Part shown: one piece after another, positions 1-9,303 of the stretch
How the letters are laid out: every line of letters begins with the position of its first letter
How positions within the stretch are numbered: position 1 is the stretch's first letter
Source: Promicromonospora sp049532985
GTDB taxonomy: Bacteria > Actinomycetota > Actinomycetes > Actinomycetales > Cellulomonadaceae
Length of the DNA stretch: 64,000 nt
Assembly: GCF_049532985.1 (NCBI RefSeq)
Contig: NZ_CP186693.1
Location: 4,216,001 to 4,280,000 of the forward strand
Reading direction: 5' to 3'
Made by a program: the position numbers and the translations under genes
Notes under the pieces: model-generated
Databases searched by the model: none
Told to the model about the DNA's origin: nothing
Seen by the model: only the letters and a program-made list of their open reading frames with translations

Positions 1-160
1 CGCTGGACCACTCCTTGAGCAGCACCTTGACCGCGACCTGCCGGCGCGGCCGCTGCTGCTCGTACAGGAACACGTCCGAGAAACCACCCGAGCCGATGAG
101 CTTGCGGTACTCGAAGCCCTCGATCTCCGGTGGCGGGGACGGCTTCCTCTTGCTGCTCAC
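1..160 (-). CDS. Ser/Thr protein kinase, N-terminal fragment (cut by window edge)
   Basis: Only about the first 53 codons are present; the gene runs off the left edge. A GTG start at 160 is preceded by AAGGAG. The translation reads EGFEYRKLIGSGGFSDVF, then VAVKVLLKEW. That is the glycine-rich ATP loop (GSGGFSDVF) and the beta-3 VAVK lysine of a Hanks-type (PknB-like) kinase. The 37-base gap to the FHA gene upstream and the shared strand suggest one transcript. FHA proteins bind phosphothreonine and PP2C removes it, so kinase, FHA and phosphatase make a plausible signalling set. Catalytic loop, membrane segment and any extracellular domain lie outside the window. Confidence 0.85.
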   Translation of the reverse strand, partial: MSSKRKPSPPPEIEGFEYRKLIGSGGFSDVFLYEQQRPRRQVAVKVLLKEWSS

Positions 161-197
161 GCTTCTCCTTCGTGGGTGGTCGGGCTGGTCGGGGCCG

Positions 198-1925
198 TCA
201 CCAGATGCCCTCGAACGTGAGGGTCACGCCGTCGCCCAGGTCCACGACGTCGCCGTCGGACACGAGCTCCTTCTCGTTCGGGTGCAGGCGGCGCGGGGGC
301 TGGCCCGGGCGCAGCAGGGTGGTGCCGTTGGTGGTGGCGAGGTCCGTCACCAGCACGTGCCAGTCCTCGAGCGAGACCTCGGTGTGCGAGCGCGAGATGT
401 CCTGCTGCGGGCTGGAGACCGTCACGAGGCGCGGCATCTGGTCGGCCGAGGTGTTGTTGGTCCGGGGGCGCCGGCCGACGATCACCGGGCGGTCGAGCTC
501 GACCACCTGGCCGCCGCGGATCCCGGACGCGCCGCCCGTCGCCGCACCGGACGTCACGACCATGCGGCCCAGCGACGGGCGCGGCGCGAGCGCGGCCTCG
601 GCCGACAGCGGGCTGCCGCACTCCCGGCAGTTCTCGCGGGCGGTCGGGTTGGCGTGGCCGTTCTCGCACGTCACGGCCAGGATCTTGGGGGCGTTCGGGT
701 TGGCGGGCGCCGAGAACTTCGGCGCCGACGGCAAGGAGGCCGCAGCCTTCAGGTCGGCGATCGCCGACGACATCACCGTGTGGCCGTCGTGGTCGTCGTC
801 CTCCTCGGCCTCCGCGCCGACGGCGGCCGCACGGTGCGCGGCGGCGGGCGTGGCTCCGGACCAGCCCGGCACCCCGGCGATCGGGACGCCGGAGATCATG
901 CCGTCCGCCTCGGGCGCGACGGGCGCCGCGGGCGCGGGCGCCGGGGCAGGCGGGGGCGGCGGGACCGCGGGCGTGGCGCCCGAGGCCGGGGCGGGCGCCT
1001 CCTCCTCGTGCTCCTCGGAGCTCTCGGGCCGCACGGCGGCCGCCTCGACACCGTGCGCCACCGTGGCACCCCACAGGTGCAGGTAGTCGTCGTCGTCATC
1101 CGGGCCCTCGTCCCCGGCGGGCGTGGCCTCGGGCTCCGGGGCGGCCGGTTCGCCGGCGCTCTCCTCGGCGGGCGTGATCGTCTCCTCGGACGCCGGCACC
1201 ATCGTCACCGTGCCCAGCGGGGCCGACGTGTCCGCGGACGGCGCCGGGACCGGGTCCGGCTCCACGACGGGCGCGGGCGCCGAGGTCACGGGTGCGGGCG
1301 GCACCGCGGGCTCGGGCGGCGAGACCACGGGCCCGGACGACACGACGGGTCCGGACCCGGCCTGAGAGCCAGACAGAGACTCGGCCAGGGACGTCGACTC
1401 GTCCACCGCCGAGGGCTCCACCACCTGGTGACGCACCACCCCGGCGAGCACGACACCCGACTCGACCGGCAGGCCGTCCTCGAAGCTGCCGAAGCCCGAG
1501 ACGCCCGTCGCCACCTCGACGGCCGTGACGCCCTCGACCACGCGCTCGGTCCAGGAGATCACGCCCGCCCCCGACACGGTCTGGGACCCGGCATCCGTCT
1601 CGATGGTCACGGTCAGCCCGTCGCCGCGCGCCACGACGTGCGCGCTCGCCGGCTCGCCCGCCCCCGCGCGCGTGAGCACGACCACGGCGAACGGCGGGAC
1701 ACCCTTGAGGCCACCCACCGCCGACGTCGTCAGGGCACCCAGCACCTCCGCGACACCGGAACCGGGCGTGGCGAGGTCCGCCCACAGGCGCCGGACCGGC
1801 TCGAGCCCCTCCGCCCCGGCCCCCTCACCGGGCAGCACGACGACGGCGTCGCCGCGCACGATGACGCGCGCCTTCCCCGTCGTGTACCGGATCCCGGTGC
1901 GCTGTCCAGCGTCCGAGGTGCTCAT
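198..1925 (-). CDS. FHA domain protein with zinc ribbon
   Basis: 575 residues. The C-terminus (about 478-575) is a forkhead-associated domain with the GR, SRSH and TNGT motifs that form the phosphothreonine pocket. Just before it (about 420-440) is a CENGH...CRECGSPL zinc ribbon. A Pro/Ala/Asp-rich linker of about 200 residues separates this from an N-terminal region (1-200) that I do not recognise. No signal peptide or membrane segment is visible, so it is probably cytoplasmic. The ATG at 1925 has AGGGAGG upstream. It lies between the PP2C and kinase genes. By family knowledge it should read kinase output; its partner is unknown. A Gly-Arg-plus-SRSH layout argues for a functional rather than decayed FHA domain. 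Confidence 0.85.
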   Translation of the reverse strand: MSTSDAGQRTGIRYTTGKARVIVRGDAVVVLPGEGAGAEGLEPVRRLWADLATPGSGVAEVLGALTTSAVGGLKGVPPFAVVVLTRAGAGEPASAHVVARGDGLTVTIETDAGSQTVSGAGVISWTERVVEGVTAVEVATGVSGFGSFEDGLPVESGVVLAGVVRHQVVEPSAVDESTSLAESLSGSQAGSGPVVSSGPVVSPPEPAVPPAPVTSAPAPVVEPDPVPAPSADTSAPLGTVTMVPASEETITPAEESAGEPAAPEPEATPAGDEGPDDDDDYLHLWGATVAHGVEAAAVRPESSEEHEEEAPAPASGATPAVPPPPPAPAPAPAAPVAPEADGMISGVPIAGVPGWSGATPAAAHRAAAVGAEAEEDDDHDGHTVMSSAIADLKAAASLPSAPKFSAPANPNAPKILAVTCENGHANPTARENCRECGSPLSAEAALAPRPSLGRMVVTSGAATGGASGIRGGQVVELDRPVIVGRRPRTNNTSADQMPRLVTVSSPQQDISRSHTEVSLEDWHVLVTDLATTNGTTLLRPGQPPRRLHPNEKELVSDGDVVDLGDGVTLTFEGIW

Positions 1926-1991
1926 GGTCGCCTCCCTGTTCTTTCCTTGCTCGTGTGTCCCGCCCCTGCCACACCCCCGTGCCAGGCTTCC

Positions 1992-2011
1992 GGGTCAGAC
2001 TCTATTGACCC
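1992..2011 (-). promoter_or_regulatory. Candidate promoter and inverted repeat upstream of the FHA gene
   Basis: The 119-base gap between the PP2C stop and the FHA start contains GGGTCA-N8-TGACCC (1992-1997 and 2006-2011). It encloses TAGAGT on the minus strand (1999-2004), a good TANNNT -10 box. No convincing -35 is visible. It could give the FHA-kinase pair a transcript separate from the upstream operon. Confidence 0.3.
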
Positions 2012-2044
2012 TCTCCGACATCGGCCCTGACATCGTGCCCGGCG

Positions 2045-2851
2045 TCAGTCCCGCGGGATCGTGTCCTCGTCCGCGAACCCGCCGCGCGGTGCGGTGCTGG
2101 ACCCCGCGGTCTCGTGCGCCACGCCCGTCGCGTCGACCACGATCACCGTGATGTTGTCCCGCCCGCCCGCGGCGATCGCGGCCTCGACCAGCCGGCCCGC
2201 CGCCACCTGCGGATCGGGGTGGCCCAGCATGATCTCGGTGATCTGCGCGTCGGTGAGCTCGCCCGTCAGCCCGTCGGAGCAGACCAGGATCCGGTCGTGC
2301 GTGCCGATCGGGATGTACCGGAAGTCGGCCCGTGCCTCGTCCCGGCCGCCCAGCGCCCGCGTGATCACGTGGCGGCGCGGGTGGTTCCGCGCCTCCTCGG
2401 CGGTGAGCGTACCGGCGTCGACCATCTCCTGGACCTCGGAGTGGTCCACGCTCACCTGGTCCAGCACGCCGCTGGACAGCAGGTAGGTGCGGGAGTCGCC
2501 CACGTTCACGAAGAGCCAGTAGGGCGCGTCGTCGAGGTAGGCGACCACGGCGCCGGTCAGCGTCGTGCCCGCGCCCCGGCCCTGGCCCGACGTCTCGATG
2601 GCGCGGACCCGCTCCTGCGCGGTCTCCAGCAGCGCCTCCACGTGGTGCGGCTCCACGCGCTCGATGTCCGACAGGGGGCGCAGCGCGTCCAGCGCCGTCG
2701 CGCTGGCCACCTCCCCCGCCGCGTGCCCGCCCATGCCGTCGGCGACGAAGAACGCTCCGCCGCCTGCGAAGTAGCCGTCCTCGTTGAGCTGGCGGCGCAG
2801 CCCCCGGTCGGAGGCCGCACCCCAGGCGAGCGTCAGCGCGTCGTGGCTCAT
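2045..2851 (-). CDS. PP2C-family Ser/Thr protein phosphatase
   Basis: 268 residues, a single PP2C domain of normal bacterial (PrpC/PstP-like) length. Metal-binding motifs are clear: NEDGYF (E24, D25), VADGMGGH (38-43), VGDSRTYL, VCSDGLTGEL and GGRDNITVIV near the end. No membrane segment follows, unlike mycobacterial PstP, so it looks soluble. The start is the ATG at 2851, overlapping the stop of the RDD-FHA gene by 4 bases, so translational coupling is likely. A longer open frame upstream exists only because GC is high. Expected role: dephosphorylation of kinase substrates, including FHA proteins and possibly membrane partners of this locus. Confidence 0.93.
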   Translation of the reverse strand: MSHDALTLAWGAASDRGLRRQLNEDGYFAGGGAFFVADGMGGHAAGEVASATALDALRPLSDIERVEPHHVEALLETAQERVRAIETSGQGRGAGTTLTGAVVAYLDDAPYWLFVNVGDSRTYLLSSGVLDQVSVDHSEVQEMVDAGTLTAEEARNHPRRHVITRALGGRDEARADFRYIPIGTHDRILVCSDGLTGELTDAQITEIMLGHPDPQVAAGRLVEAAIAAGGRDNITVIVVDATGVAHETAGSSTAPRGGFADEDTIPRD

Positions 2852-4413
2852 GCCGCCGCCTGCGGGTGCACGACGACGCGCCGGTCGCCCACGTGGATCG
2901 TCGAACCCACCGGCACGCGCACGCGGGCACCCGGCTCGGCCACGCGCGGCGGCAGACCGGGGGCCGAGACGACCGTGCCGTTGGTGGAGCCCCGGTCCGT
3001 GAGCCACAGGCCGGCGGTGTCGACGCCGAGCTCGGCGTGCGTCTTGGACACCGACCGCGTCGGGTCCTCGACCTTGATGAGGATCCAGCCCGAGCCGTCG
3101 GGCGCCTGCGGGTTGCGGCCCACCAGCGCCTTCGTGTCGACGACGTAGCGCTCGCCGCCCTCGACCTCCAGCACGACGGCGGTCACCTGCGCCGGCGTCA
3201 TCGGGCGGCTCAGGTGGGTGCGCGTCATGTCGATGGGCGCCGAGTCCCGCTGCTCGTGCTCGGGCTGCCGCACCGGGATCGGCGGCTGCACCGGCACCGG
3301 TGCCTGCACCGGCGGCTGCGGCGCCACCGGCTGCTGCGGACGGGCCGGCACGGGCGCACGCTGCGTCAGGTCCGGCTGCTGCTGCACGGTCGGCGGCGTC
3401 GGGCGCACGGGCTGCTGCACGGGCGGCTGCGCCGGCTGGCCCGGGTGCGGCGTACCGCCCGAACCGGGGTGCGGCCGGCGGATCGTGGCCGGCTCCTCCT
3501 GCGGGGGCAGCGCGCCCCCGGCCGACGGAGCACCACCGGCGGACGGCTGACCGGGGATCCCGGTGATCACGCCGGCCGCGCCGGCGCCCGCACCCGCCGA
3601 GGAGTCAGGGAACGCCCACGGGTCCTGCTGCTGCGGGGCCGGGGCGGGCTGGGCCGGAGCCTGGCCGCCGTTGCCGGCGCCCGTCCACACCTGCGCGGTC
3701 CCGGCGGCCGCCTTCGCCGTCCCCGTCCCCGTGGACGAGCTCGTCGCGGGGGTCGCGGGAGCGGCCGGGGCCGCCGCGACGTCGGACGCCATGAGCACGA
3801 CGGCGCGGCCGACCTTGTCGTGCCAGCCCTGCCGCTTGCCGCCGCCGTCGAACGCCGGGGAGACGAGCACCAGGATCTGACCCACCAGGCAGACCACGGC
3901 GCCGAGGCCGACGATGAGCCAGCGCAGGAACGCGCGGCCGAACCCGATCGGGTCGTGCGCCACGGCGTCGACCGTGCGGATCTTGCAGACGATGTTGCCG
4001 ATCGTCTTGCCCGTCGCGCCCTCCCACGCCGAGACACCGAGCCAGTAGCCCAGGAGCAGCACGCCGCTGATGAGCTGGGGCACCAGGAGCGCCGACGAGA
4101 TGGCGTCGGGCGACATGAGCAGCGAGCCGGCACCACCGGCGCTGATCAGCCCGATCATCATGACGATCCAGGCCGCGACCGAGATCACCGCGCCGTCGAC
4201 GAGCGCCGCGAGGAACCGCTGGCCCGTCCCGGCGTAGGCGACCGGCGCCGCCTGGACCATGCCGATGCCGACCCGCGTGTGCGAGAGCGACTCCGGCACG
4301 GTCGTGCCCACGTCACCGGTCTGGGGGCGGGGGAAGGGACGCCCGCACACGCCGCAGTACGGCGAGCCCCCGTCCTGCGTCGAACCACATCCAGCGCAGA
4401 CCACGTCCGTCAT
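2848..4413 (-). CDS. RDD-family membrane protein with C-terminal FHA domain
   Basis: 521 residues in three parts. (1) An N-terminal zinc ribbon with C6, C9, C20 and C23. (2) An RDD domain at about 60-215, starting with the RFLAALVDGAVI signature and containing several hydrophobic helices. (3) A Pro/Gln-rich linker of about 200 residues leading to an FHA domain (about 430-521) with VGRNP, SKTHAEL and STNGT. It is probably an integral membrane protein presenting a phosphothreonine-binding domain to the cytoplasm. Four-base overlaps on both sides place it in the moxR operon. The RDD-FHA combination makes it a candidate for coupling kinase signals to the membrane apparatus; the exact function is not known. 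Confidence 0.87.
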   Translation of the reverse strand: MTDVVCAGCGSTQDGGSPYCGVCGRPFPRPQTGDVGTTVPESLSHTRVGIGMVQAAPVAYAGTGQRFLAALVDGAVISVAAWIVMMIGLISAGGAGSLLMSPDAISSALLVPQLISGVLLLGYWLGVSAWEGATGKTIGNIVCKIRTVDAVAHDPIGFGRAFLRWLIVGLGAVVCLVGQILVLVSPAFDGGGKRQGWHDKVGRAVVLMASDVAAAPAAPATPATSSSTGTGTAKAAAGTAQVWTGAGNGGQAPAQPAPAPQQQDPWAFPDSSAGAGAGAAGVITGIPGQPSAGGAPSAGGALPPQEEPATIRRPHPGSGGTPHPGQPAQPPVQQPVRPTPPTVQQQPDLTQRAPVPARPQQPVAPQPPVQAPVPVQPPIPVRQPEHEQRDSAPIDMTRTHLSRPMTPAQVTAVVLEVEGGERYVVDTKALVGRNPQAPDGSGWILIKVEDPTRSVSKTHAELGVDTAGLWLTDRGSTNGTVVSAPGLPPRVAEPGARVRVPVGSTIHVGDRRVVVHPQAAA

Positions 4414-6878
4414 CGACTCTCCTTCGTCCGCCGGGACCCGAGTCCCCCGAGTGCCGCGAGGAACCCGCGGCGTCCACCGATCCGTGCCCAGACGGAACGC
4501 AGCGACAGCGCCGCTCGCACCCTCCGTCGTGTGCCTACGGTGGAGCGTAGTCCGCCGACCAGTTCGTCCACCTCTGTCCAGAATGCCTCAACGTCGGCCT
4601 GGGTGGGTTCACCACGCCCGAAGACCGTCGCGTCCGCACGGTGGGCGAGGGTGAGCGTCGAGGGCACCTCGTGCGCCCCGGCGATCACGCCCGCGCTCTC
4701 GCGGCGCGTCGCACCGCGCGGAACGGTGGTCCCCAGGTCGGTCACGACGTCGACCACCTCGTGCCACCCACCGCTGATCCGGTCGGCCATCTGCTCCGCG
4801 CTGCGGCGCTTGGCCCGGCGCCGGGCCTTGTAGGCCAGGATCGCCACGATCGGGCCGAGGATCAGCAGCAGCGGGATGCCCACCGCCAGCAGGATGATGC
4901 CGAGCAGGCCCCAGTCGAACAGGTCGTTCTCGGCCTCGTCCTTGTCGTCGTCCTCGACGCTGCCGGCCTTGGCCTTGTCGGGCTCCTCCGGCGGCTCCGG
5001 GTCCTGGAGCACCGGCGGCTTGGGCACCGTCTGGCTCTTCGGCTCGGGCTGGATCTGCGGCTTCTCGTCCGGGACCGCGTCGATCGGCACCCAGCCGTAC
5101 TCCTTGAACGGCACCTCGACCCAGGCGTGCACGTCGCTGCCGAGCACCTTCCAGGGCTCGCCCTCCTCGTACTCGCTCTTCTCGTCGGGGTAGAAGCCCA
5201 TGACCACGCGGGCGGGGATGCCCGCCTGGCGGGCCATGAGGGCGAACGCGACGGCGAACTGCTCGTCGTCGCCCACCATCTTCTCCTCCTCGACGAGCGT
5301 GTCGATGCGCTCGGCCGAGTGGCCCGGCCGGGACGGCGTCTGGCCGTCCAGGCCGCTGGACAGCACGCCGTAGTCCTGCAGGGCGTCCCGGATCTGGAAC
5401 AGCTTGGTCGCCGGGTCGGTCTCCTCGCCCGTGAACTGCACGGTCTTGGCCGGCAGGCCCGGCGGCAGCGCGCCCGGCTCGGTCTCGGGCAGGTCGGCCT
5501 CGCGGATGGTGGCCTTCTTCAGCACGTCCTCACCCGGCTCCTCGGTCACCAGGGTGTCCAGGGTGTACGTGTCGCCCGCCTTCACGCCCGCCGTGGTGAT
5601 GGCCGTGTGCGTGGTCGAGTTGTAGTACGAGCCGTCCGTCTGGGCAGTCGCGTCCGGCCCGGTCCACCGCACGCCGGTCAGGCTGCCGATCTCCGGGACC
5701 CACACCCCGCTGTACCCGCTCACGGTGATCTCGAACGTCGCGGGGGTGCCCTCCGCCTGCGTCGCGATCTCCTCGCCGACGCGGGTGTAGAAGCCGGTGT
5801 CGCCGCCGTCGCCCGACGCGTCGTAGACCACGCCGTCGTACTGGTCCAGGGTCGCGAGCCGGATCCGGCCGTTCTCCGGCAGGTCGCTGACCGTGAACAG
5901 CTCGTCCTCGCGCAGGTCCTTGGCGTAGTGCCGGAACGCCACGAGCGGGCTCGTGAACTCGTGGATGTCGAACGGCGGCACGATCGTCTCGCGCAGCACG
6001 GTGCGCTGCCCGTGCGGCATCAGGACGGGCGCGGTGAACCCCGCCGCGACGGCGGCGACGGTCAGGATGGTCGCGCCGGTACGGACGCGGTACCAGCGCA
6101 GGCGGCGCGTGGCCTCGCGGCTCGACTCGGTGCTGATCGAGTGCGTGCCGACGCGCGCCTCCATGACCCGCACCGCGCCCCACAGGAGGGCCACGATGGC
6201 GATCACGAGACCCTGCACCACCGGCAGCGCGGGGTCGACAGTACCCAGCAGGATCACGCCGACCAGGCCCGCGATCACCGGTACGACGGCCCACACCGCG
6301 TGCTTGGCGCGCCAGGAGATGGTCCCGGAGATCAGCGCCACGAGCAGCATGAGCAGGAACGGCACCACGGCGAGATCGGGGAAGGACCGCATGGGCGGCA
6401 CCGTGGTGACGAACTGCTTCCAGCCCTCGACCGAACCCAGCAGCAGCTCGCGCAGGGTGTCCAGGGTGGGCACCACGCCGGCGATCGTCGTGTGCGGCAG
6501 CGCGAGCGCGCCGCCGAGCACGAGGTAGGCAAGCACGGCCAGGGCCGTGACGGTCACCGCGGGGAACCTGCGCCACGCGCCCACCCAGGCCACCAGCAGG
6601 CCGACGACGGCACCGCCCGCCGTGGGGAGCACGTAGCCCAGCGAACCCCACACGGGGCCGAAGCCCACGGCCACGGCGCCGAGCATCACGACGAGCGCGG
6701 CGACGTCGACCAGAGCCAGCCGGGTCAGCGCGCGCGGCTGCTCGGCCTCCTTGCGGCGCGTGGTGCCGCGGCCCGTGCCCGTCCCGTACCCGGTACGGGT
6801 GCCGCGGGTGCGGGACGACGCCCGGCCCGCACCGGCAGGCTGCCGCGGGACGTTCCCGCGCGTGTTCTCGTCGCTCAT
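4410..6878 (-). CDS. Transglutaminase-like (TgpA-type) membrane protein, probably catalytically inactive
   Basis: 822 residues from the ATG at 6878, which overlaps the DUF58 stop by 4 bases. Residues 50-290 hold about six membrane helices. An extracytoplasmic region (295-650) contains a transglutaminase-fold core at about 490-610. A further helix lies at 657-683, followed by a cytoplasmic tail. The core reads VGDDEQFAVAFALMARQAG, then IPARVVMGF and DVHAWVEV. Family members have Cys at the third position of GxCEQFA; here it is D538. The His (H584) and Asp (D600) of the triad remain. The fold is secure, but peptide cross-linking or hydrolysis by the usual chemistry is not expected. MoxR, DUF58 and TgpA genes commonly travel together; this order fits. 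Confidence 0.87.
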   Translation of the reverse strand: MSDENTRGNVPRQPAGAGRASSRTRGTRTGYGTGTGRGTTRRKEAEQPRALTRLALVDVAALVVMLGAVAVGFGPVWGSLGYVLPTAGGAVVGLLVAWVGAWRRFPAVTVTALAVLAYLVLGGALALPHTTIAGVVPTLDTLRELLLGSVEGWKQFVTTVPPMRSFPDLAVVPFLLMLLVALISGTISWRAKHAVWAVVPVIAGLVGVILLGTVDPALPVVQGLVIAIVALLWGAVRVMEARVGTHSISTESSREATRRLRWYRVRTGATILTVAAVAAGFTAPVLMPHGQRTVLRETIVPPFDIHEFTSPLVAFRHYAKDLREDELFTVSDLPENGRIRLATLDQYDGVVYDASGDGGDTGFYTRVGEEIATQAEGTPATFEITVSGYSGVWVPEIGSLTGVRWTGPDATAQTDGSYYNSTTHTAITTAGVKAGDTYTLDTLVTEEPGEDVLKKATIREADLPETEPGALPPGLPAKTVQFTGEETDPATKLFQIRDALQDYGVLSSGLDGQTPSRPGHSAERIDTLVEEEKMVGDDEQFAVAFALMARQAGIPARVVMGFYPDEKSEYEEGEPWKVLGSDVHAWVEVPFKEYGWVPIDAVPDEKPQIQPEPKSQTVPKPPVLQDPEPPEEPDKAKAGSVEDDDKDEAENDLFDWGLLGIILLAVGIPLLLILGPIVAILAYKARRRAKRRSAEQMADRISGGWHEVVDVVTDLGTTVPRGATRRESAGVIAGAHEVPSTLTLAHRADATVFGRGEPTQADVEAFWTEVDELVGGLRSTVGTRRRVRAALSLRSVWARIGGRRGFLAALGGLGSRRTKESR

Positions 6879-8215
6879 CCGTCGCTCATCTTCTTCAGCG
6901 CAAGGGGCAGGTCGGCCAGGCGGCCCAGGGTGAGCACGCCGAGCTCGGCGATGGCGGTCCGGCCGAGGGACGCGCCCGGCACGCACTGGATGGCCATGAC
7001 CTGCACCCCGGCGGGCACCCGGGCCGACGCCGAGCGCAGCTCGGTGGGCGTGACCCGGCTGCCGATGACGAACGCGATCACCGAGAAGTCGGCGGCGGCC
7101 ATGGCGGCCGAGCGGGCCAGGTCCACCAGCTTGGACTTGCGGGACTCGAGCTCGATCCGGGACAGGTCGTCCATGAGGCGGGTGCGGTGGTCGCCGCGCA
7201 GCGTGGCCTCGTTGACCAGCACGGTGACGCCCCGGTCCTCCTTGATGGCCTGCAGGCCGAGGGAACCGCAGACGCTCACGGCGAGCTCGAACTCGTCGCC
7301 GTTCGCGTAGTCCTCCGCGCGCGTGGAGAGCAGCACTGCGAGGTGCGAGCGCCGGGTCTCCTCGAACTGGCGCACCATGAGCTGACCGGTGCGGGCCGTC
7401 GTCTTCCAGTGGATGTGCCGCCGGTCGTCGCCGGGCACGTAGTCACGCAGGGCGTGGAAGTTGACGTCCGAGCTGGTGATGTCGTTGGTGACACGGCCCT
7501 CGAGGTCCTTGAGGAAGCCCGTCGAGGAGCCGGTGAGGTTCTTGACGCGCGGGTGCACGAAGACCTCCTGCTCGTTCGTCCACGTCATCTCGCGGCGCAG
7601 CAGGCCCAGCGGGTCGGCCCGCACGGACTTCACGGGGCCCACCGTGATCACGCTGCGGCGGCGCGTCGGGATCGTGAAGATCTCCTCGTGCGACCCGCCC
7701 CCGGGCAGGCGCGGCACCGGGAACGCGGCCGTGCCGCTCCCGACCGGCAGCTCCATCACCGAGGGGAGCAGCGCGCGGCTCGACGCGTTGCGCACGTCGA
7801 GCCGCCCGACGGCGCGGTCGCCCACCGTGACGCGGGCCTGGGCCAGGTCGAGCACGACGTCGTACTTGAACCGGCCGAGCACGAACACGATGGCGCACAC
7901 GAGCGTCACGGTGAGCACGATCGCGGCGACCAGGACCTCCAGCCAGCCGAGCAGCAGACCTGCCACCCACGCGGCCACGGCCGTGATCGTGACCGCGATG
8001 CCGAACGTGCTGAACGTGCGGCGCACGGGGTCGAGCACGCGACCGACCGCCGCCGCCCGCGAACGGGCGGCGGCGGTCAGGGTCACCCAGCCGCGCTGGC
8101 CGCGCTGGAGCTGCGCGCGGCCGGCGGCCACGGCTCCGCCGAGGCCGCGCGGCTTCTCCTGTCTCTTCCCGTACCCGGCGCTCGTGCTTCCGGCCGGGAG
8201 ACCCGTGCTCGTCAT
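6875..8215 (-). CDS. DUF58 domain-containing membrane protein
   Basis: 446 residues. An N-terminal cytoplasmic stretch rich in Arg/Gly is followed by two membrane helices (about 70-113). After these comes a DUF58 domain with its signature RDYVPGDDRRHIHWKTTA (about 257-274). The C-terminal part resembles a von Willebrand A-like fold, as usual for the family. The start at 8215 is set by a 4-base overlap with moxR. DUF58 proteins are regular partners of MoxR ATPases, but their molecular role is poorly defined. Here the protein would act at the membrane with the MoxR chaperone on either the transglutaminase-fold protein or the giant fibres. That role is inference. Confidence 0.9.
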   Translation of the reverse strand: MTSTGLPAGSTSAGYGKRQEKPRGLGGAVAAGRAQLQRGQRGWVTLTAAARSRAAAVGRVLDPVRRTFSTFGIAVTITAVAAWVAGLLLGWLEVLVAAIVLTVTLVCAIVFVLGRFKYDVVLDLAQARVTVGDRAVGRLDVRNASSRALLPSVMELPVGSGTAAFPVPRLPGGGSHEEIFTIPTRRRSVITVGPVKSVRADPLGLLRREMTWTNEQEVFVHPRVKNLTGSSTGFLKDLEGRVTNDITSSDVNFHALRDYVPGDDRRHIHWKTTARTGQLMVRQFEETRRSHLAVLLSTRAEDYANGDEFELAVSVCGSLGLQAIKEDRGVTVLVNEATLRGDHRTRLMDDLSRIELESRKSKLVDLARSAAMAAADFSVIAFVIGSRVTPTELRSASARVPAGVQVMAIQCVPGASLGRTAIAELGVLTLGRLADLPLALKKMSDG

Positions 8216-9186
8216 GCCGAGGCACGCTCCTGCGGTGCCGCGACGTCGGCCAGGATCCGGGCCAGGATGACGTCGGAGCGGGCGCCCGCGAACTCGGCCT
8301 CGGGGTCCAGCACGAAGCGGTGGCCCCAGACGGGCTGGGCCAGCTCCTTGATGTCGTCGGGCAGCACGTAGTTGCGGCCGTGCGCCGCGGCCCACACCTT
8401 GGCGCAGCGCACCAGGGCCAGCGCACCACGGACCGACACGCCGATCCGCACCTCGGGGGCGTTGCGCGTCTCCTCGCCGAGCCGGCTCACGTACTCCAGC
8501 ACCGCGGTGTCGGTGTGCACGGTCGTGGCGAGGTCGGCCATCTCGGTCACGGCCTTCGTCGTGATGATCGGCTGCAGCACCTTGCTGCGGTCCTTGACCG
8601 CGGCGCCGGACAGGATCTCGACGGTGGACGCGTGGTCCGGGTAGCCCACCGACGTCTTCATGAGGAACCGGTCGAGCTGCGCCTCGGGCAGGCGGTAGGT
8701 ACCCGCCTGCTCGATCGGGTTCTGGGTCGCGAGCACCATGAACGGGCGGCCGGTCTCGTGCGCGACGCCGTCGACGGTGACCCGGCCCTCCTCCATGACC
8801 TCGAGCAGCGCGGACTGGGTCTTCGGCGAGGCGCGGTTGATCTCGTCCGCCAGCACGATGGACGCGAAGATCGGACCCGGGTGGAAGTCGAACTTGCCCG
8901 TGTTCTGGTCGTAGATCGTCACACCCGTGACGTCGGAGGGCAGCAGGTCCGGCGTGAACTGGATGCGGTTGTGCGAACCCTGGACCGAGGCCGCGATGGA
9001 GCGCGCGAGCATCGTCTTGCCGGTACCCGGCGCGTCCTCCAGCAGCAGGTGGCCCTCGGCGAGCATGCAGGTGAGGGCCAGACGCACCACCGGCGCCTTG
9101 CCCAGGACCGCCTGGCCGACGTTGCCGACGAGGCGGTCGAAGGTCTGGGCGAACCAGGCCGCCTGCTCGGGGGTCATCGTGGTCAT
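8212..9186 (-). CDS. MoxR-family AAA+ ATPase
   Basis: 324 residues, full family length. Walker A is DAPGTGKT (51-58) and Walker B is VLADEIN (D114, E115). A sensor stretch FMVLATQNPIEQAGTY and a C-terminal lid domain follow. MoxR ATPases act as cytoplasmic chaperones that assemble or activate complexes, usually with DUF58 or VWA proteins. It is the first gene of a tightly overlapping run (moxR, DUF58, transglutaminase-fold, RDD-FHA, PP2C). A second ATG at 9177 is an alternative start. A 14-bp hairpin separates it from the giant gene upstream, so it probably has its own promoter in 9187-9247, though I see no strong boxes there. Confidence 0.95.
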   Translation of the reverse strand: MTTMTPEQAAWFAQTFDRLVGNVGQAVLGKAPVVRLALTCMLAEGHLLLEDAPGTGKTMLARSIAASVQGSHNRIQFTPDLLPSDVTGVTIYDQNTGKFDFHPGPIFASIVLADEINRASPKTQSALLEVMEEGRVTVDGVAHETGRPFMVLATQNPIEQAGTYRLPEAQLDRFLMKTSVGYPDHASTVEILSGAAVKDRSKVLQPIITTKAVTEMADLATTVHTDTAVLEYVSRLGEETRNAPEVRIGVSVRGALALVRCAKVWAAAHGRNYVLPDDIKELAQPVWGHRFVLDPEAEFAGARSDVILARILADVAAPQERASA

Positions 9187-9247
9187 CTCGTCATTCCCTA
9201 CTGCTCGTTACTGCTCGTTCGCGGGTGAAAGTCGTGTCGATCATGGC

Positions 9248-9281
9248 GTGACCGGCCGCCGTCTGCTCGGCGGCCGGTCAC
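9248..9281 (-). terminator. Hairpin terminator after giant surface gene 1
   Basis: A perfect 14-bp GC-rich stem (9248-9261 with 9268-9281) with a 6-base loop starts 23 bases after the stop of the giant gene at 9304. No U-tract follows, as is usual in high-GC actinobacteria. It sits before moxR and so divides the fibre gene from the chaperone operon. Confidence 0.6.
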
Positions 9282-9303
9282 AAGTCGGCGGCAGCGCCGG
9301 ATA

